A stretch of DNA of 64,000 nt from Halomonas sp. PR-M31 (GCF_001039575.1 NZ_JIBT01000011.1:1-64000); one strand, 5' to 3'; positions 16,343 through 25,785 are shown, numbered from the stretch's first letter. Made by a program: numbers and translations. Notes: generated from the letters alone by a model not told the origin.

Positions 16343-17330
16343 CGGGCAGAACGTAGAACAGGGATCAGGGAAAGATTCAGAGCAGAGATCTTTTATATCC
16401 CGGCAGGTAGGTTTTGTCCTTCTGCCGGGTTTTTCTCTACTGGCTCAGGCCTGCGCCCTGGAGCCGCTGCAAATTGCCAACCAGCTTAGCGGCCGATGTC
16501 TTTACACTCCCATTGTTTTTGGCCTCGAAAGGGGTGACGTGAAAAGCGTCACTGGTTTGACGCAAATGCCGCAACGCTGCGTTGGCGATAAGCAGGATCT
16601 CGATATGCTGCTTGTCTGTGCTCCGGGTGCCAATCAGGGTGATTGTGCGGTGCTGCTTGAGTGGTTGGTGCATTTGACCGGGCGTGGTGTCGTGCTAGGC
16701 GGGATCAGCGGTGGCACCCAGGTACTGGCAAGGGCCGGTGTTCTCGATGGATATCGTGCCACTCTGATCTTGCAAGATGTTGATACTGCACGTAACGCCT
16801 ACCCTCGCGTACGAAGTAGCCGGCAGGTGTTCGAGATCGATCGTGATCGCATGACCTGCGGTGGAGGCACTGCGGCCCTGGACATGATGATGAGCCTGAT
16901 CGCTCGACAACATGGTCAGCGTCTGGCCGAGCGGGTGTCAGAGTATTTCGTTCATGAGCGTGTGCGTATGGGAAGCGAGCCTCAGCGTGTATCCCGAAAT
17001 GTATTGTTGGAACATGCGCCATTAAGTCTTACGGATGCGTTGGCGTTGATGGAGTCAAACATAGAAGAGCCTCTGACTACGCACGAACTCGCCGCACATT
17101 TAGGTGTTTCCCGACGTCAACTGGAAAGATTATTCAAAAAGTATCTTCAAACCGTGCCTAGCCGTTACTATCTCAATCTGCGTTTACAGCAGGCACGTAA
17201 GCTACTTCGTGAATCGGATAGCGCAATAGGCGATATTGCGTTCGGGACTGGATTTTCTTCTGCGGCTCACTTCTCGACCGCTTATCGTAATCATTTTGGT
17301 ATGACACCAAGAGAAGAGCGTCTTGTCTGA
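16332..17330 (+). CDS. GlxA-type AraC-family transcriptional regulator
   Basis: About 332 aa. The N-terminal half is a DJ-1/PfpI (glutamine-amidotransferase-like) sensor domain: RQVGFVLLPGFSLLAQACAL, EPLQIANQLSGR, LDMLLVCAPGANQ, GGISGGTQVLARAGVLDG and the CGGGTAALDMMMSLI block. The C-terminal half is an AraC helix-turn-helix pair: TTHELAAHLGVSRRQLERLF and GDIAFGTGFSSAAHFSTAYR ending MTPREERL. The architecture matches GbdR/CdhR/ArgR-type regulators of betaine, carnitine or arginine use, suitable for a halophile, but the ligand is not determined. The start at 16332 is uncertain; 16290 is in frame. Its early codons form a terminator-like hairpin (16399-16434). Confidence 0.88.
   Translation: MPRDGQNVEQGSGKDSEQRSFISRQVGFVLLPGFSLLAQACALEPLQIANQLSGRCLYTPIVFGLERGDVKSVTGLTQMPQRCVGDKQDLDMLLVCAPGANQGDCAVLLEWLVHLTGRGVVLGGISGGTQVLARAGVLDGYRATLILQDVDTARNAYPRVRSSRQVFEIDRDRMTCGGGTAALDMMMSLIARQHGQRLAERVSEYFVHERVRMGSEPQRVSRNVLLEHAPLSLTDALALMESNIEEPLTTHELAAHLGVSRRQLERLFKKYLQTVPSRYYLNLRLQQARKLLRESDSAIGDIAFGTGFSSAAHFSTAYRNHFGMTPREERLV
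16399..16434 (+). terminator. terminator-like hairpin inside the GlxA regulator coding region
   Basis: CCCGGCAG (16399-16406) and CTGCCGGG (16422-16429) form a perfect eight-pair stem with a 15-base loop, followed by TTTTT. It lies 57 bases past the DUF2959 stop but within the codons for the conserved sensor-domain start of the next gene. It may end DUF2959 transcripts and limit read-through into the regulator. Confidence 0.6.
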
Positions 17331-17576
17331 GAAGAAGTGATTATTGCTTCTTCATCTCATCCCTTTTCGTAATTCTGACGTGGCTTTTATTTTAAATTTA
17401 AAATTTTTAGTAAGCTAATGTGTTGTTTGGTCTCGACATGGAACTTTTTTGAACCGCCTTTTTGAATAAAGAGAATGTGCATAGAACAAAATAATGAGCT
17501 AATTATAGTTAATTGCTTGTTTTTAAAAGAACAGGAAAATATCAAGCTCGTTAAGTGTATTTAATTTCAAAAATAT
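17331..17576. other. AT-rich intergenic region, no gene seen
   Basis: Strongly AT-rich compared with both sides, including a self-complementary TTTTAAATTTAAAAT stretch near 17391-17406. No ORF with a ribosome binding site is seen. It ends in the promoter region of the candidate regulatory RNA. It could supply UP elements or bind nucleoid proteins; that is inferred from composition only. Confidence 0.5.
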
Positions 17577-17621
17577 TGTCTGCAATGGGAGACAGTGATT
17601 CCTTTTTTAATCGAATATAAT
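17577..17621 (+). promoter_or_regulatory. palindrome and -10 box before the candidate regulatory RNA
   Basis: TGTCT (17577-17581) and AGACA (17590-17594) form a perfect inverted repeat spanning 18 bases, and a consensus TATAAT follows at 17616-17621. The 18-base size and the TGT...ACA ends resemble the GacA/UvrY box that activates Rsm/Csr RNAs, but only about 7 of the 12 consensus positions match. No good -35 hexamer is seen, which fits an activated promoter. Confidence 0.45.
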
Positions 17622-17627
17622 GATTTT

Positions 17628-17853
17628 GCCTAATCGCTGTTTAGTGGCTAATCTCAAACTCAGCGGTAAGCAGTGCCTACAGAGGGCTACGAACGCGGTA
17701 AGGCATGGGCTCAGGGAAGAGCCGTTTTCTGGCAGGGAGGCAGATTGGCAGGATGCCAGCCGATCAGCCAAGGAAACTGTTTGCATGCCCTTTCAATGAC
17801 CCCTCTTTTGTCTCCGAGGCTCCAGTTCATCCATGAGCGGAGCCTCTTTTTTT
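17628..17853 (+). ncRNA. candidate CsrB/Rsm-type CsrA-sequestering RNA
   Basis: An intergenic transcript is predicted from a TATAAT box (17616-17621) to a strong terminator (17816-17853), about 225 bases. It holds four A-GGA-type motifs in about 60 bases: AGGGAAG, AGGGAGG, AGGATG and AAGGAAA. Two lie in hairpin loops as CsrA needs: GGCTC-AGGGAA-GAGCC (17708-17723) and TGGC-AGGAT-GCCA (17746-17758), the latter containing the CAGGATG form common in CsrB. An ORF of 60 codons inside it lacks a ribosome binding site and protein-like composition. The size is larger than RsmY/RsmZ and smaller than CsrB. Promoter, GGA loops and terminator together make a Csr/Rsm RNA the best reading; covariance search is needed to confirm. 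Confidence 0.6.
17816..17853 (+). terminator. strong intrinsic terminator
   Basis: GAGGCTCC (17816-17823) and GGAGCCTC (17839-17846) form a perfect eight-pair stem, followed by seven T. It closes the candidate regulatory RNA and lies just before the 3' end of the convergent minus-strand gene at 17864. Confidence 0.9.
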
Positions 17854-17863
17854 AATCCTTCCA

Positions 17864-19428
17864 TCAGTGCCCAAACATTCGATGTAGCAGAGGACGAAAG
17901 TCCGCCATGGCATGTGTTCGTGACTGCTCCTGTGGTATCAGGCCGGGAGTGAAGCCTGCCTCGATAAAAGGTGCGATTACGCTTTTGTCTCGGCTCAGGA
18001 CGTGAATGGGAACTTCCCGACCTGCGTTGTCTCCTGTAATAAGCGGCGCCGGTTGATGATCGCCCAGGAGAACGAGAAGCGCATCGTTCTGAAGATAGTG
18101 TTCGGCATAACCAAAGGCTGCTGCCAGCGCGTAGTCGATCGCCTTAACATAATGCTCGCGCACCTTGTCCAGATCCTGCCAGAGTTCTTCCGGTGTCTGC
18201 GCGCGCTCTTTCAACCCCGCCCATTGCTCAAACACGCTGTCCTGCTCGAGGTTTTCCCAATCTGAGATGGGGAGAATGGGCGTCCAGGGGGCGTGACTGC
18301 TGATCAATGCGAGTTCCGCAAATAAAGGCGTTTCATAGGCCTGTCGCTGCGTTTCGAAAAAACGCCAGGTGAACTGATCCGGCATGGTGACCCAGTTCAA
18401 CGAGGGTCCCTTGTAAGGAATGTTTCTGGCAGTGAAGACATGGTCGTAGCCCAACCGCTGCCCTTGGGGCCAAGGTTGGGTGAGTGCCGGCATGATGGCT
18501 AGATTACGATGTCCAGTCTTACGAAAATCATCAATCAGGGTGGATTGTCGTTGACTGAGCATCAATTCATAGTGGCGTTGCGTTGTGATGTTGAGTCCGC
18601 TGAGCAGCGTGGCATGAGCAAGCCAGGATTGACCGCCCTGCACCGGCGACGTCACTTTGGCGCTGGCCATATGTATATCCGCACCTTTGAGGCGCTGCTC
18701 GAAATCCACCAGGTGAGGCTTGATGGTCGGGGCGTAGCGTGGATCGAAAAGAGCGGTCACGCCGTAGGATTCGATGAAGCCGAGAATGACATCGCGATCT
18801 GCAAGGGCGGGCAGAGCGCGAGCTTCCATTGCGCGTTCGGCCGCCACGGAGCGTTTGAAATCCGCGTAGGCGCGATGGGTATCCTGCATTTGTCGCCAGT
18901 GCGTCGTGATCAGGTTCAGTGCCGGGGTCGAAAAATAGGGAGACAACGCAGGGCCAGAAAAATCAACGACCATCGCCCCCCTAGCAGCAGACCCAGCGCC
19001 AGGCGTCTTTGTTTTGACATTATCGGCAAGCGCAATCTGGCAAGAAAACGAACGAGGATCCAGAGACTCAAGAGCAAAATGGTCAGAAGGGACGCCACAA
19101 TGATCAGGGTGAACAAAACCCCCAGATTTTGAGTGAGCTGATGAAAGGCAGAGTCCGCCAGGCTCAGGTCAAGCAAGGGATTGAAACGCCTGCCAAAGAC
19201 AAATTGCGTGAGTACATCGACGCCGGCAAGCAATGCAAGCAAGGTCAAGCCTGACACGATGAGCCTGACAAGCCAGGGCTGCCAGCGCCTTGGCAGCAAC
19301 AGCAGCATGACCGGAAGCCAGACGGCTTCCCAGGCTAGAAACACAGCGTCAAGACGCCCTTCGATGAGATAACGCAGCCCTAGTAGCAAAATGTTAAGGG
19401 CGAAAACAATCGCAATAATATGATACAA
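17864..19428 (-). CDS. membrane-anchored alkaline-phosphatase/sulfatase-superfamily protein (frameshifted)
   Basis: Two frames together encode about 521 aa if one base is restored in the C6 run at 18976-18981 (G6 on the coding strand). The N-terminal part has about five membrane helices (IIAIVFALNILLLGLRYL; AVWLPVMLLLL; LGVLFTLIIVASLLTILLL). After the junction comes a periplasmic LTA-synthase-like catalytic domain: DVILGFIESYGVTALFD, a possible nucleophile Ser in VQGGQSWLAHATLLSG, and metal-site LVLLGDHQPAPLI. Such enzymes transfer phosphoglycerol or phosphoethanolamine groups in the envelope. It is divergent from opgGH, so modification of periplasmic glucans is a reasonable guess. The start is taken as the TTG at 19428, with GGAG upstream; this is uncertain. 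Confidence 0.75.
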
Positions 19429-19584
19429 GGGGCGCTCCGTAGACAGGCCGACAACAGAACAGATGAGCAGACGACAGGTTACGCTACCACGTCTTGGCCT
19501 GCCGCTTGAGGCATCACCACAATGGAGCCAACGTCGCGGACAGGGAACGGGTCGCACTGTGAATAAGGGAGATGAGGAAATCAC

Positions 19585-21248
19585 ATGAATGTGTGGCAAT
19601 GTCTGTCGATAACCGCCTTGGTATGTGGACTTGGAATGGCACAGTCCCATGCGCAGGAGGCCCCACCGCAGGTCACCACCCAGGCGATGAATGAGGACAA
19701 TACGCGCTCCGCGGTTGTGGCTGCCGCTGATATCCGACTTGAGGCATCGCCCGACGTATCTCCGGAAGCGTTGTTCGACAAGGTGACCGAGCTCGCTCGA
19801 GAAAACGCCAAAAGCGACTATCAGCAACCCCAGTCACCGTTGCCCAGCTCTCTTGCCAATCTCGATTACGATACCTACCGAGACATCCGCTTCCGTAAGG
19901 ATTCTGCCTATGGGGTAATGAAGGGTTATTCGAGGTACAGTTCTTTCATCTCGGTTTTCTCTACGACACCCCTGTCGATATCCATGTGCTTAAGGATGGT
20001 CGGGTCGAAGATGTGAATTTCGATATGGCCATGTTCGATTACGGGAAGAATGCGGCGCGGGTACGCGAGGAGCTTGCCGAACTCGATCAGCGCAAGCTTG
20101 GGTTTGCTGGTTTCCGGCTGCACTACCCGCTGAACACACCCCATCATAAGGATGAGTTCCTGGTATATCTGGGTGCCTCTTATTTTCGCGTTGCCGGACG
20201 TGGTCAAGGCTATGGAATTTCAGCCCGGGGACTGGCGGTGGATACCGCAACTCAAGGAGGTGAGGAGTTTCCTGCCTTTCGTTCCTTCTGGCTGGTCAAG
20301 CCCGAACCTGAAAGCCCAAGGGTTACGCTATTCGCGCTGTTAGATAGCCCGTCGGTAGCGGGTGCTTATCGCTTTGATATCGATGTTGCCAACAACATCG
20401 TCATCAACGTGGATTCCCGTCTTTTTGCTCGCAACGACGTTGCCAAGCTCGGCGTTGCGCCGCTGACCAGCATGTTCCTGCAGGGTGAAAACAGCTTCAA
20501 TCGTCATGATGATTTTCGTCCGGAGGTGCACGATTCCGATGGCCTTTTGATGCGGACATCGGGAAATCAGTGGATCTGGCGACCACTTTCAAACCCGCAA
20601 ACCCTCAACGTAACCCAGCTACGTGATACCTCGCCGCTTGGATTCGGTCTGATGCAGCGGGATCGCGACTTCGACAGTTATCTTGATATGTCGGCCAATT
20701 TTCAGCGTCGTCCGAGCCTGTGGATCGAGCCCCAGGAAGGTGACTGGAACGATGGAGGCCTTGAGCTAGTCGAAATCCCCGTCGATTCCAGTGTCAATGA
20801 CAACATCGTTGCCTACTGGGTGCCGGATACGGAATTTCGCGCCGGTGACGAACGCCGCTATCAGTATCGTCTTTCCACCCATGGCAAGAATTTACCGGAA
20901 CAAGAGCTTGGCCGCGTGATCCGCACGCGTCAGGGATGGGGCGCCAAAGCGAGAGACGCCGATTCACCGCCTCGCAGCCTGCGCCGTTTCATCGTCGACT
21001 TTCGGGGTGGCGATGAGCTGGCCAGTCTGAATGGCTCCCAACCAGTGGAAGCCGAGCTGACCTTGGCTCGCGGTAAGGTCAGCGATCTAGAGGTCAAGCA
21101 GCTACCGGACGGCAAGACCTGGCGTGCCAGTTTCAGGCTGGCGCCTCAGAACAAGGAGTCTGCCGACATGCAGCTCAAATTGAAGCTACGAGGTAGAACA
21201 TTGACCGAAACCTGGAGCTACATATGGAATCCCAATGTCGTCCAATGA
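19585..21248 (+). CDS. opgG: periplasmic glucan biosynthesis protein OpgG (frameshifted)
   Basis: Periplasmic protein needed to build osmoregulated periplasmic glucans. A signal peptide (about 1-23, ending SHAQ) leads into LANLDYDTYRDIRFRKDSAY. The frame then breaks at about 19909-19915 (TATGGGGT). With one base restored it continues WGNEGLFEVQFFHLGFLYD and runs through KDEFLVYLGASYFRV, YGISARGLAVDTA and PEFPAFRSFWL-like blocks to the end SYIWNPNVVQ. The reconstructed protein is about 554 aa. All the rest is conserved, so a sequencing deletion is more likely than decay. Its end overlaps opgH by 14 bases, and the gene order opgGH is standard. Confidence 0.92.
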
Positions 21249-23235
21249 TTCGCCCAGTCCTCGTCGCGATCGCGATAAAGGGTTAGTCGATATGGAGCAA
21301 AGCCTATCCACTCGCCAGGCCAAGGAAGGCACGCCGGCGCATCGACATCGTATCCCTTTTTTGGCATTACGCCGCTTTGTGTTCTTCGCCCTGGCGCTGC
21401 TGACGGCAGTACAGGGTAGCTACATGATGCTGGATATCCTGCGCGCCAATGGCTTGACGCTGCTCGAGCTGACGATCTGGATACTGTTCGTGGTCATGTT
21501 CATCTGGCTATCGATCTCTTTCTGGATGGGAATCGCAGGGTTTCTGGTAGTGGCGTTCAGACGCGATCCAATCACCCTTGGGCCCGCCCGCCCTCTTGAT
21601 CAGACCCTCGATCCGACGCGGCGTATCGCGCTGATCATGCCGATCTACAACGAAGACGTGGAACGGGTCATGGCAGGGCTGGAAGCCACCTGCCATTCAT
21701 TGATCGAGACGGGTCAAGCATCTGCTTTCGATGTCTATCTGCTTAGCGACAGCACCGACGATGCGGTGGCTGCCAGAGAGAAGCGCGCCGCCACGCTGTT
21801 GCGTAGCCGTCTGGCCCCGAATTTGACGCTTTACTATCGACGCCGGGACGACAATACCGGGCGCAAGGTAGGCAATCTGTCGGAGTTCTGCTGTCGTTGG
21901 GGGCATTTCTACGAAAGCATGCTCATCATTGACGCCGATAGCGTCATGGGCGGGCGAACCATGGTAGGGATGGCCGCCACCATGCAGGCAAACCCACGAC
22001 TGGGGCTGTTGCAGACGGTGCCTTTGCCGGTGAGAGCCGACACCCTGTTCGGTCGGTTTCTGCAATTCGCCGCCACCTTGCACAGTCCGATGCTGGCTGC
22101 AGGGCAGAGTGTCTGGCAGGGGGATAGCGCCAACTACTGGGGGCACAACGCCATCCTGCGTATTTCGGCGTTTGTCGAAAGCTGCGGTTTGCCCGCATTG
22201 CCAGGCGAGCCTCCTTTGGGGGGTGAGATACTCAGTCACGATTTCGTCGAGGCAGCGCTTTTGCGGCGTGCTGGCTGGGAGGTTCGTCTACACGCCGGAG
22301 TGGAAGAGAGCTTCGAGGAACTGCCCAGCAATATCATCGATTATGCCAAACGCGATCGACGCTGGTGCCAAGGCAACATGCAGCATCTACGGTTGTTGTT
22401 CGCGCGAAAGTTGCACTGGATCAACCGGCTGCATTTCCTGTTTGGCGCCCTGGCGTTCATGGCATCCTTGATATGGATCGTCATGCTGCTCTTGAGCACC
22501 GCGGATGCGGTACTGCTTGCGGTCTCCAAGGTTCAGTTTTTTACCCAGAATTATCAGCTGTTTCCCCAATGGCCTGAATCCCGGGTGACGCTGATTGCCT
22601 CATTACTGGTCATCACGGTCATCATGCTGGTTTTACCCAAGCTGCTGGGATTGCTGGTCGCCTTGATGCAGCGTCGCAAGGAGTACGGCGGCGGTATCAA
22701 ACTGACCATCAGCGCCTTGCTGGAGATCGTCTATTCGATTTTGCTTGCCCCATTGATGATGGCGTTCCACGCCTGGTTCGTGCTCAGTATCCTGCTGGGG
22801 CGCACCGTCTCCTGGAGCTCACAGTCCCGAGGTGGACGTTTGATTCCGTGGCGAGAGGCATGGCGACGCACCTGGTCGACTACGCTGCTGGGTATCCTCT
22901 GGGGGACGATCAGCTATTACTATTCGCCTTTATTCTTCTGGTGGTTGTCTCCGGTACTGCTTGGCATGGTGACCTCTATCCTGCTCATACGCTTTACCAG
23001 CAGCATTCGGGCAGGCGAGTGGTTGAAGCGCCATGGTCTGTTATATATACCCGCGGAGGTGCAGGAGCCTGGGGTATTGAAGCATCTGAGAAGAATCGAA
23101 GAAGAAGAGGAGGCAAGCGTTTCTCCCCTAGAAGATGCACAGCTGCTTCCTGCACGGGAACACCGTCAGCAGATGCCGATTCAGCCCCTGGGCGCGTATC
23201 TGGGGATAGGTGGAGCAAAGGCGCCTCAGTCCTAG
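21235..23235 (+). CDS. opgH: glucan glucosyltransferase OpgH
   Basis: Inner-membrane GT2 glucosyltransferase that polymerises the beta-1,2 glucan backbone from UDP-glucose. The 666-aa product has N-terminal membrane helices (RRFVFFALALLTAVQGSYMM), the catalytic GT domain with IMPIYNEDVERVMAGL, YLLSDSTDD, the DxD-type motif LIIDADSVM, HDFVEAALLRRAGW and the QRRW-type DRRWCQGNMQHL, then several C-terminal membrane helices (YSILLAPLMMAFHAWFVLSI). It is shorter than the 847-aa E. coli protein because the N-terminal cytoplasmic extension is reduced; this region binds FtsZ in E. coli. It overlaps opgG by 14 bases. Confidence 0.95.
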   Translation: MSSNDSPSPRRDRDKGLVDMEQSLSTRQAKEGTPAHRHRIPFLALRRFVFFALALLTAVQGSYMMLDILRANGLTLLELTIWILFVVMFIWLSISFWMGIAGFLVVAFRRDPITLGPARPLDQTLDPTRRIALIMPIYNEDVERVMAGLEATCHSLIETGQASAFDVYLLSDSTDDAVAAREKRAATLLRSRLAPNLTLYYRRRDDNTGRKVGNLSEFCCRWGHFYESMLIIDADSVMGGRTMVGMAATMQANPRLGLLQTVPLPVRADTLFGRFLQFAATLHSPMLAAGQSVWQGDSANYWGHNAILRISAFVESCGLPALPGEPPLGGEILSHDFVEAALLRRAGWEVRLHAGVEESFEELPSNIIDYAKRDRRWCQGNMQHLRLLFARKLHWINRLHFLFGALAFMASLIWIVMLLLSTADAVLLAVSKVQFFTQNYQLFPQWPESRVTLIASLLVITVIMLVLPKLLGLLVALMQRRKEYGGGIKLTISALLEIVYSILLAPLMMAFHAWFVLSILLGRTVSWSSQSRGGRLIPWREAWRRTWSTTLLGILWGTISYYYSPLFFWWLSPVLLGMVTSILLIRFTSSIRAGEWLKRHGLLYIPAEVQEPGVLKHLRRIEEEEEASVSPLEDAQLLPAREHRQQMPIQPLGAYLGIGGAKAPQS

Positions 23236-23311
23236 AACAGGCTCACAAAGCATTAACGCGTCGGAAGCGGTGGAGTAGACTACCGAGTCTTGCTCAAAAG
23301 GATTTCAATTC

Positions 23312-23977
23312 ATGGTTGCTACTTCCCCGTTGATTATCGAGCCTTCCCACGATCGTCCAGCCGAGGCGGTCGTCATCATACTGCATGGCCTGGGGGCCGA
23401 TGGCCACGACTTCGCGCCGCTAGTGCCAGTGTTGCCGCTGCCATCGGACCTGGCGGTGCGCTTCGTGCTGCCTCACGCGCCTTCGCGTCCGGTGACGATC
23501 AATGGCGGTGTAAGCATGCCGGCCTGGTATGACATCCTAGACATGAATCTTGGTCGGCGTATCGATGAAACTCAACTCATCGTTTCGGCGAAGGAAGTTC
23601 AGGCATTGATCGACGATCAGCGTCGCGGCGGGATCGACAGTCAGCGTATCGTTCTGGCGGGCTTTTCCCAAGGGGGCGCGGTGGCCTATCACGCGGCACT
23701 GACCTATCCCGAGCCCCTGGCTGGACTGCTTGCACTCTCTACCTATTTTGCTACCGCGGACAGCCTGGAAATAAGCGAGGCCAATCGCCAGCTTGTGACC
23801 GAAGTGCACCACGGTACCTTCGATCCCGTAGTGCCTGAGTCACTTGGACGTCAAGGCTATGAAAAAGCCAAGGCCCTGGGCCTGCCAGCGCATTATCGTA
23901 CTTACGACATGGCACATGCGCTGTGTCCTGCGCAGATCGCGGATATTGGCCCCTGGCTATCTCAGCGCCTGTCCTAG
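23312..23977 (+). CDS. carboxylesterase / acyl-protein-thioesterase-like hydrolase
   Basis: A 221-aa alpha/beta hydrolase. The oxyanion region is LHGLGADGHDFAP. The triad is S119 (GFSQGG), D171 (HGTFDPVVP) and H202 (YDMAHALC). This matches the EstB/APT1 group acting on short acyl esters; the physiological substrate is not known. The end WLSQRLS and length are typical. No signal peptide, so cytoplasmic. It follows opgH by 76 bases and converges on the aldo/keto reductase gene, with three bases between stops. Confidence 0.92.
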   Translation: MVATSPLIIEPSHDRPAEAVVIILHGLGADGHDFAPLVPVLPLPSDLAVRFVLPHAPSRPVTINGGVSMPAWYDILDMNLGRRIDETQLIVSAKEVQALIDDQRRGGIDSQRIVLAGFSQGGAVAYHAALTYPEPLAGLLALSTYFATADSLEISEANRQLVTEVHHGTFDPVVPESLGRQGYEKAKALGLPAHYRTYDMAHALCPAQIADIGPWLSQRLS

Positions 23978-23980
23978 ACC

Positions 23981-24859
23981 CTAGGCCACTCGCTGGCTTC
24001 GGGCTTCTTCGAGTAGCGCAAACCAGGTGGCACGGTCAATATTCAACTGGCCTTCCTTGGCCAGGGCACATAGGCGTTTGTTCTTTAGCGTCCCGATGAC
24101 CGGTACGGGATTGCCGGGAATACGGCGTAGCCAAGCCAAGGCGAGACCGGCACGGCTGACGCCGAATTCCTGAGCCAGGCTTGTCAGCGCCGAGCCCAGA
24201 ATATCCTCGAAAACCGAGCCACCTCCCAGGGGCGACCAGGCCATGGGCTTCTGGCCATCGTTCATCAGTGCATCGAACAAGCCATCGAACAGGGGCGCAG
24301 GGCGGGCCAGGGACAGCTGTAGCTGATGCACTTCAAGACGATGCTTCATGGCTCGTTGCAGGCGTCGCCACTGTTCGGGAAGAAAGTTGGACACCCCCGC
24401 AGCACCGATCTTGCCCGCATCGACAGCGTCGTCCAGGGCTCTGGCAGTGGCTTCGACGTCCATGAGGGGGTCCGGGCGATGCAGTAGAAAGTACGCCAGC
24501 CGCTCTACACCTAGTCGAGATAATGAAGCGTCGATGGCGGACGCAAGATAGTCGGCAGACGTATCGTAGTGCTTCACTCCGAAGCGGGAGGTATCCAGCG
24601 CCGGCAGTACAACATCCGCTTTGGTGACAACCTTGACCTTGGACTTGAGAGCCGGGCGCTGTTTGAGCGCTTGGCCAAAAAGGGTTTCACTGCCGCGTTT
24701 ACCATGAATGTCCGCATGATCGAACCAGTTGAGCCCCTCGTCCAAGCGTGCCTCGAGCCAATCCGCCAGCCGCGCGGGATCTCTCAGCTCGTAGGACTCG
24801 TTCAGGCGCATCATGCCCAGCACGAATGGCACATCGAAGGTCAGCGAATCGTCGATCAT
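23981..24859 (-). CDS. aldo/keto reductase
   Basis: About 292 aa from the ATG at 24859, which overlaps the mutarotase stop (ATGA). It is an NADPH-dependent TIM-barrel oxidoreductase: LGMMRLNESYE at the start, the catalytic Asp/Tyr-region NWFDHADIHGKRGSE (the usual Y is H here: DHADIHG instead of DTADxYG), K in KSKVKVVTKADVV, HRPDPLMDVEATA, and AAGVSNFLPEQWRRLQ. This YdhF/YtbE-like variant is known in carbohydrate clusters. It is the last gene of the edd-glk-mutarotase operon, so a sugar or sugar-acid substrate is inferred. Confidence 0.9.
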   Translation of the reverse strand: MIDDSLTFDVPFVLGMMRLNESYELRDPARLADWLEARLDEGLNWFDHADIHGKRGSETLFGQALKQRPALKSKVKVVTKADVVLPALDTSRFGVKHYDTSADYLASAIDASLSRLGVERLAYFLLHRPDPLMDVEATARALDDAVDAGKIGAAGVSNFLPEQWRRLQRAMKHRLEVHQLQLSLARPAPLFDGLFDALMNDGQKPMAWSPLGGGSVFEDILGSALTSLAQEFGVSRAGLALAWLRRIPGNPVPVIGTLKNKRLCALAKEGQLNIDRATWFALLEEARSQRVA

Positions 24860-25785
24860 GGGGTGTTCTCGCGACTGATGGTGGTGGCCAGCAAATGCTG
24901 GGCGTCGGGTACCAGCCAGACCGGATCGAGTCGGGTACAGGCCGCTTCGATACAAAGGAAATGATACCCCACGTCAACCGGGGTATCCGGCGGAAGCTCA
25001 CGGTCCGGGTGCCATACGACCGTCGAGTCGCTGCCTTGTTTGGCAATACGCAGGCGACGTTCGCCATCGTCTAGCACCACTTCGTTATTGGACTGATAAA
25101 TGCGGTCGATGGCGCCGCGGATACCGGGTTCGCCCTGCTGTACGCCTTCAGCGAAACCCTTGAGCTTGTCGAGATAGCGGGCGCCGGCCAGTCCTTCAAG
25201 ATTGCAGCGATGAGCGTGTGACACCTGAAGGTAGGTGTGCAAGGCTCCGGTGAGCTTGACCGGGGTGGTGCCCCGATGCTCGGTAATCAGCTCGACGTGC
25301 AGGCGCTGTGCATTGGCCTGAATCACCGCCCGGGGGGCGAGCTGTTCGTGCAGACGGATCTCGGGGGAGAGATGCAGTTCGATGCCGTCCTCGTGCTCGT
25401 CCGTTGCATCCAGGCGCCACTGCGCCTTGCGGGCGGGGCCATGCATTACCCCTTGACCATCCGGCGACTCGTTGGCAAACCAGGGCCAGCACAGTGGAAT
25501 ACCGCCGCGAATTGCATCGGGCACTGGCTGAGGAGTTGGCGTCATCCAAAGCCAGCCCTGTGGCGCCACCGACGTGGCATCGACTTCGGGTAGTCGCTCG
25601 GTGTCGGAGGCGGGTAGTCGCTCAGCTTTGGGAGCGGGTAAAAAATGCAGCACCTGCGCCCCTTGCAGAGAGACGACAAGCTCCCCCCAAGGCTCGCGAG
25701 CCAGCCAGACCTGCCTGCCCTGCCAGGTGTCGAGACGTTGGTCCTGAGTGGCATCGAGTAGCTGACGCAGGGATGTCGGAATCAT
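24856..25785 (-). CDS. yeaD: D-hexose-6-phosphate mutarotase
   Basis: Interconverts alpha and beta glucose-6-phosphate. The 309-aa beta-sandwich protein has LVVSLQGAQVLHFLP, VPDAIRGGIPLCWPWF (substrate-binding), VMHGPARKAQWRL, LTGALHTYLQVS, and VWHPDRELPPDTPVDVGY. A small internal duplication is present (ERLPASD then TERLPEV). It overlaps glk by four bases (25782-25785) and the reductase by four bases, so it is translationally coupled. The context, next to glucokinase and Edd, fits feeding of glucose-6-phosphate to the Entner-Doudoroff pathway. Confidence 0.93.
   Translation of the reverse strand: MIPTSLRQLLDATQDQRLDTWQGRQVWLAREPWGELVVSLQGAQVLHFLPAPKAERLPASDTERLPEVDATSVAPQGWLWMTPTPQPVPDAIRGGIPLCWPWFANESPDGQGVMHGPARKAQWRLDATDEHEDGIELHLSPEIRLHEQLAPRAVIQANAQRLHVELITEHRGTTPVKLTGALHTYLQVSHAHRCNLEGLAGARYLDKLKGFAEGVQQGEPGIRGAIDRIYQSNNEVVLDDGERRLRIAKQGSDSTVVWHPDRELPPDTPVDVGYHFLCIEAACTRLDPVWLVPDAQHLLATTISRENTP

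Noticed and set aside
17673-17855. 60-aa ORF inside the candidate regulatory RNA
   Set aside because: No ribosome binding site, runs through the terminator stem, and composition is not protein-like.
18916-19827. Separate membrane protein gene extending to 19827
   Set aside because: Its first ~130 residues are antisense to opgG and not protein-like; the real start is probably near 19428 and the frame belongs to the phosphatase-superfamily gene.
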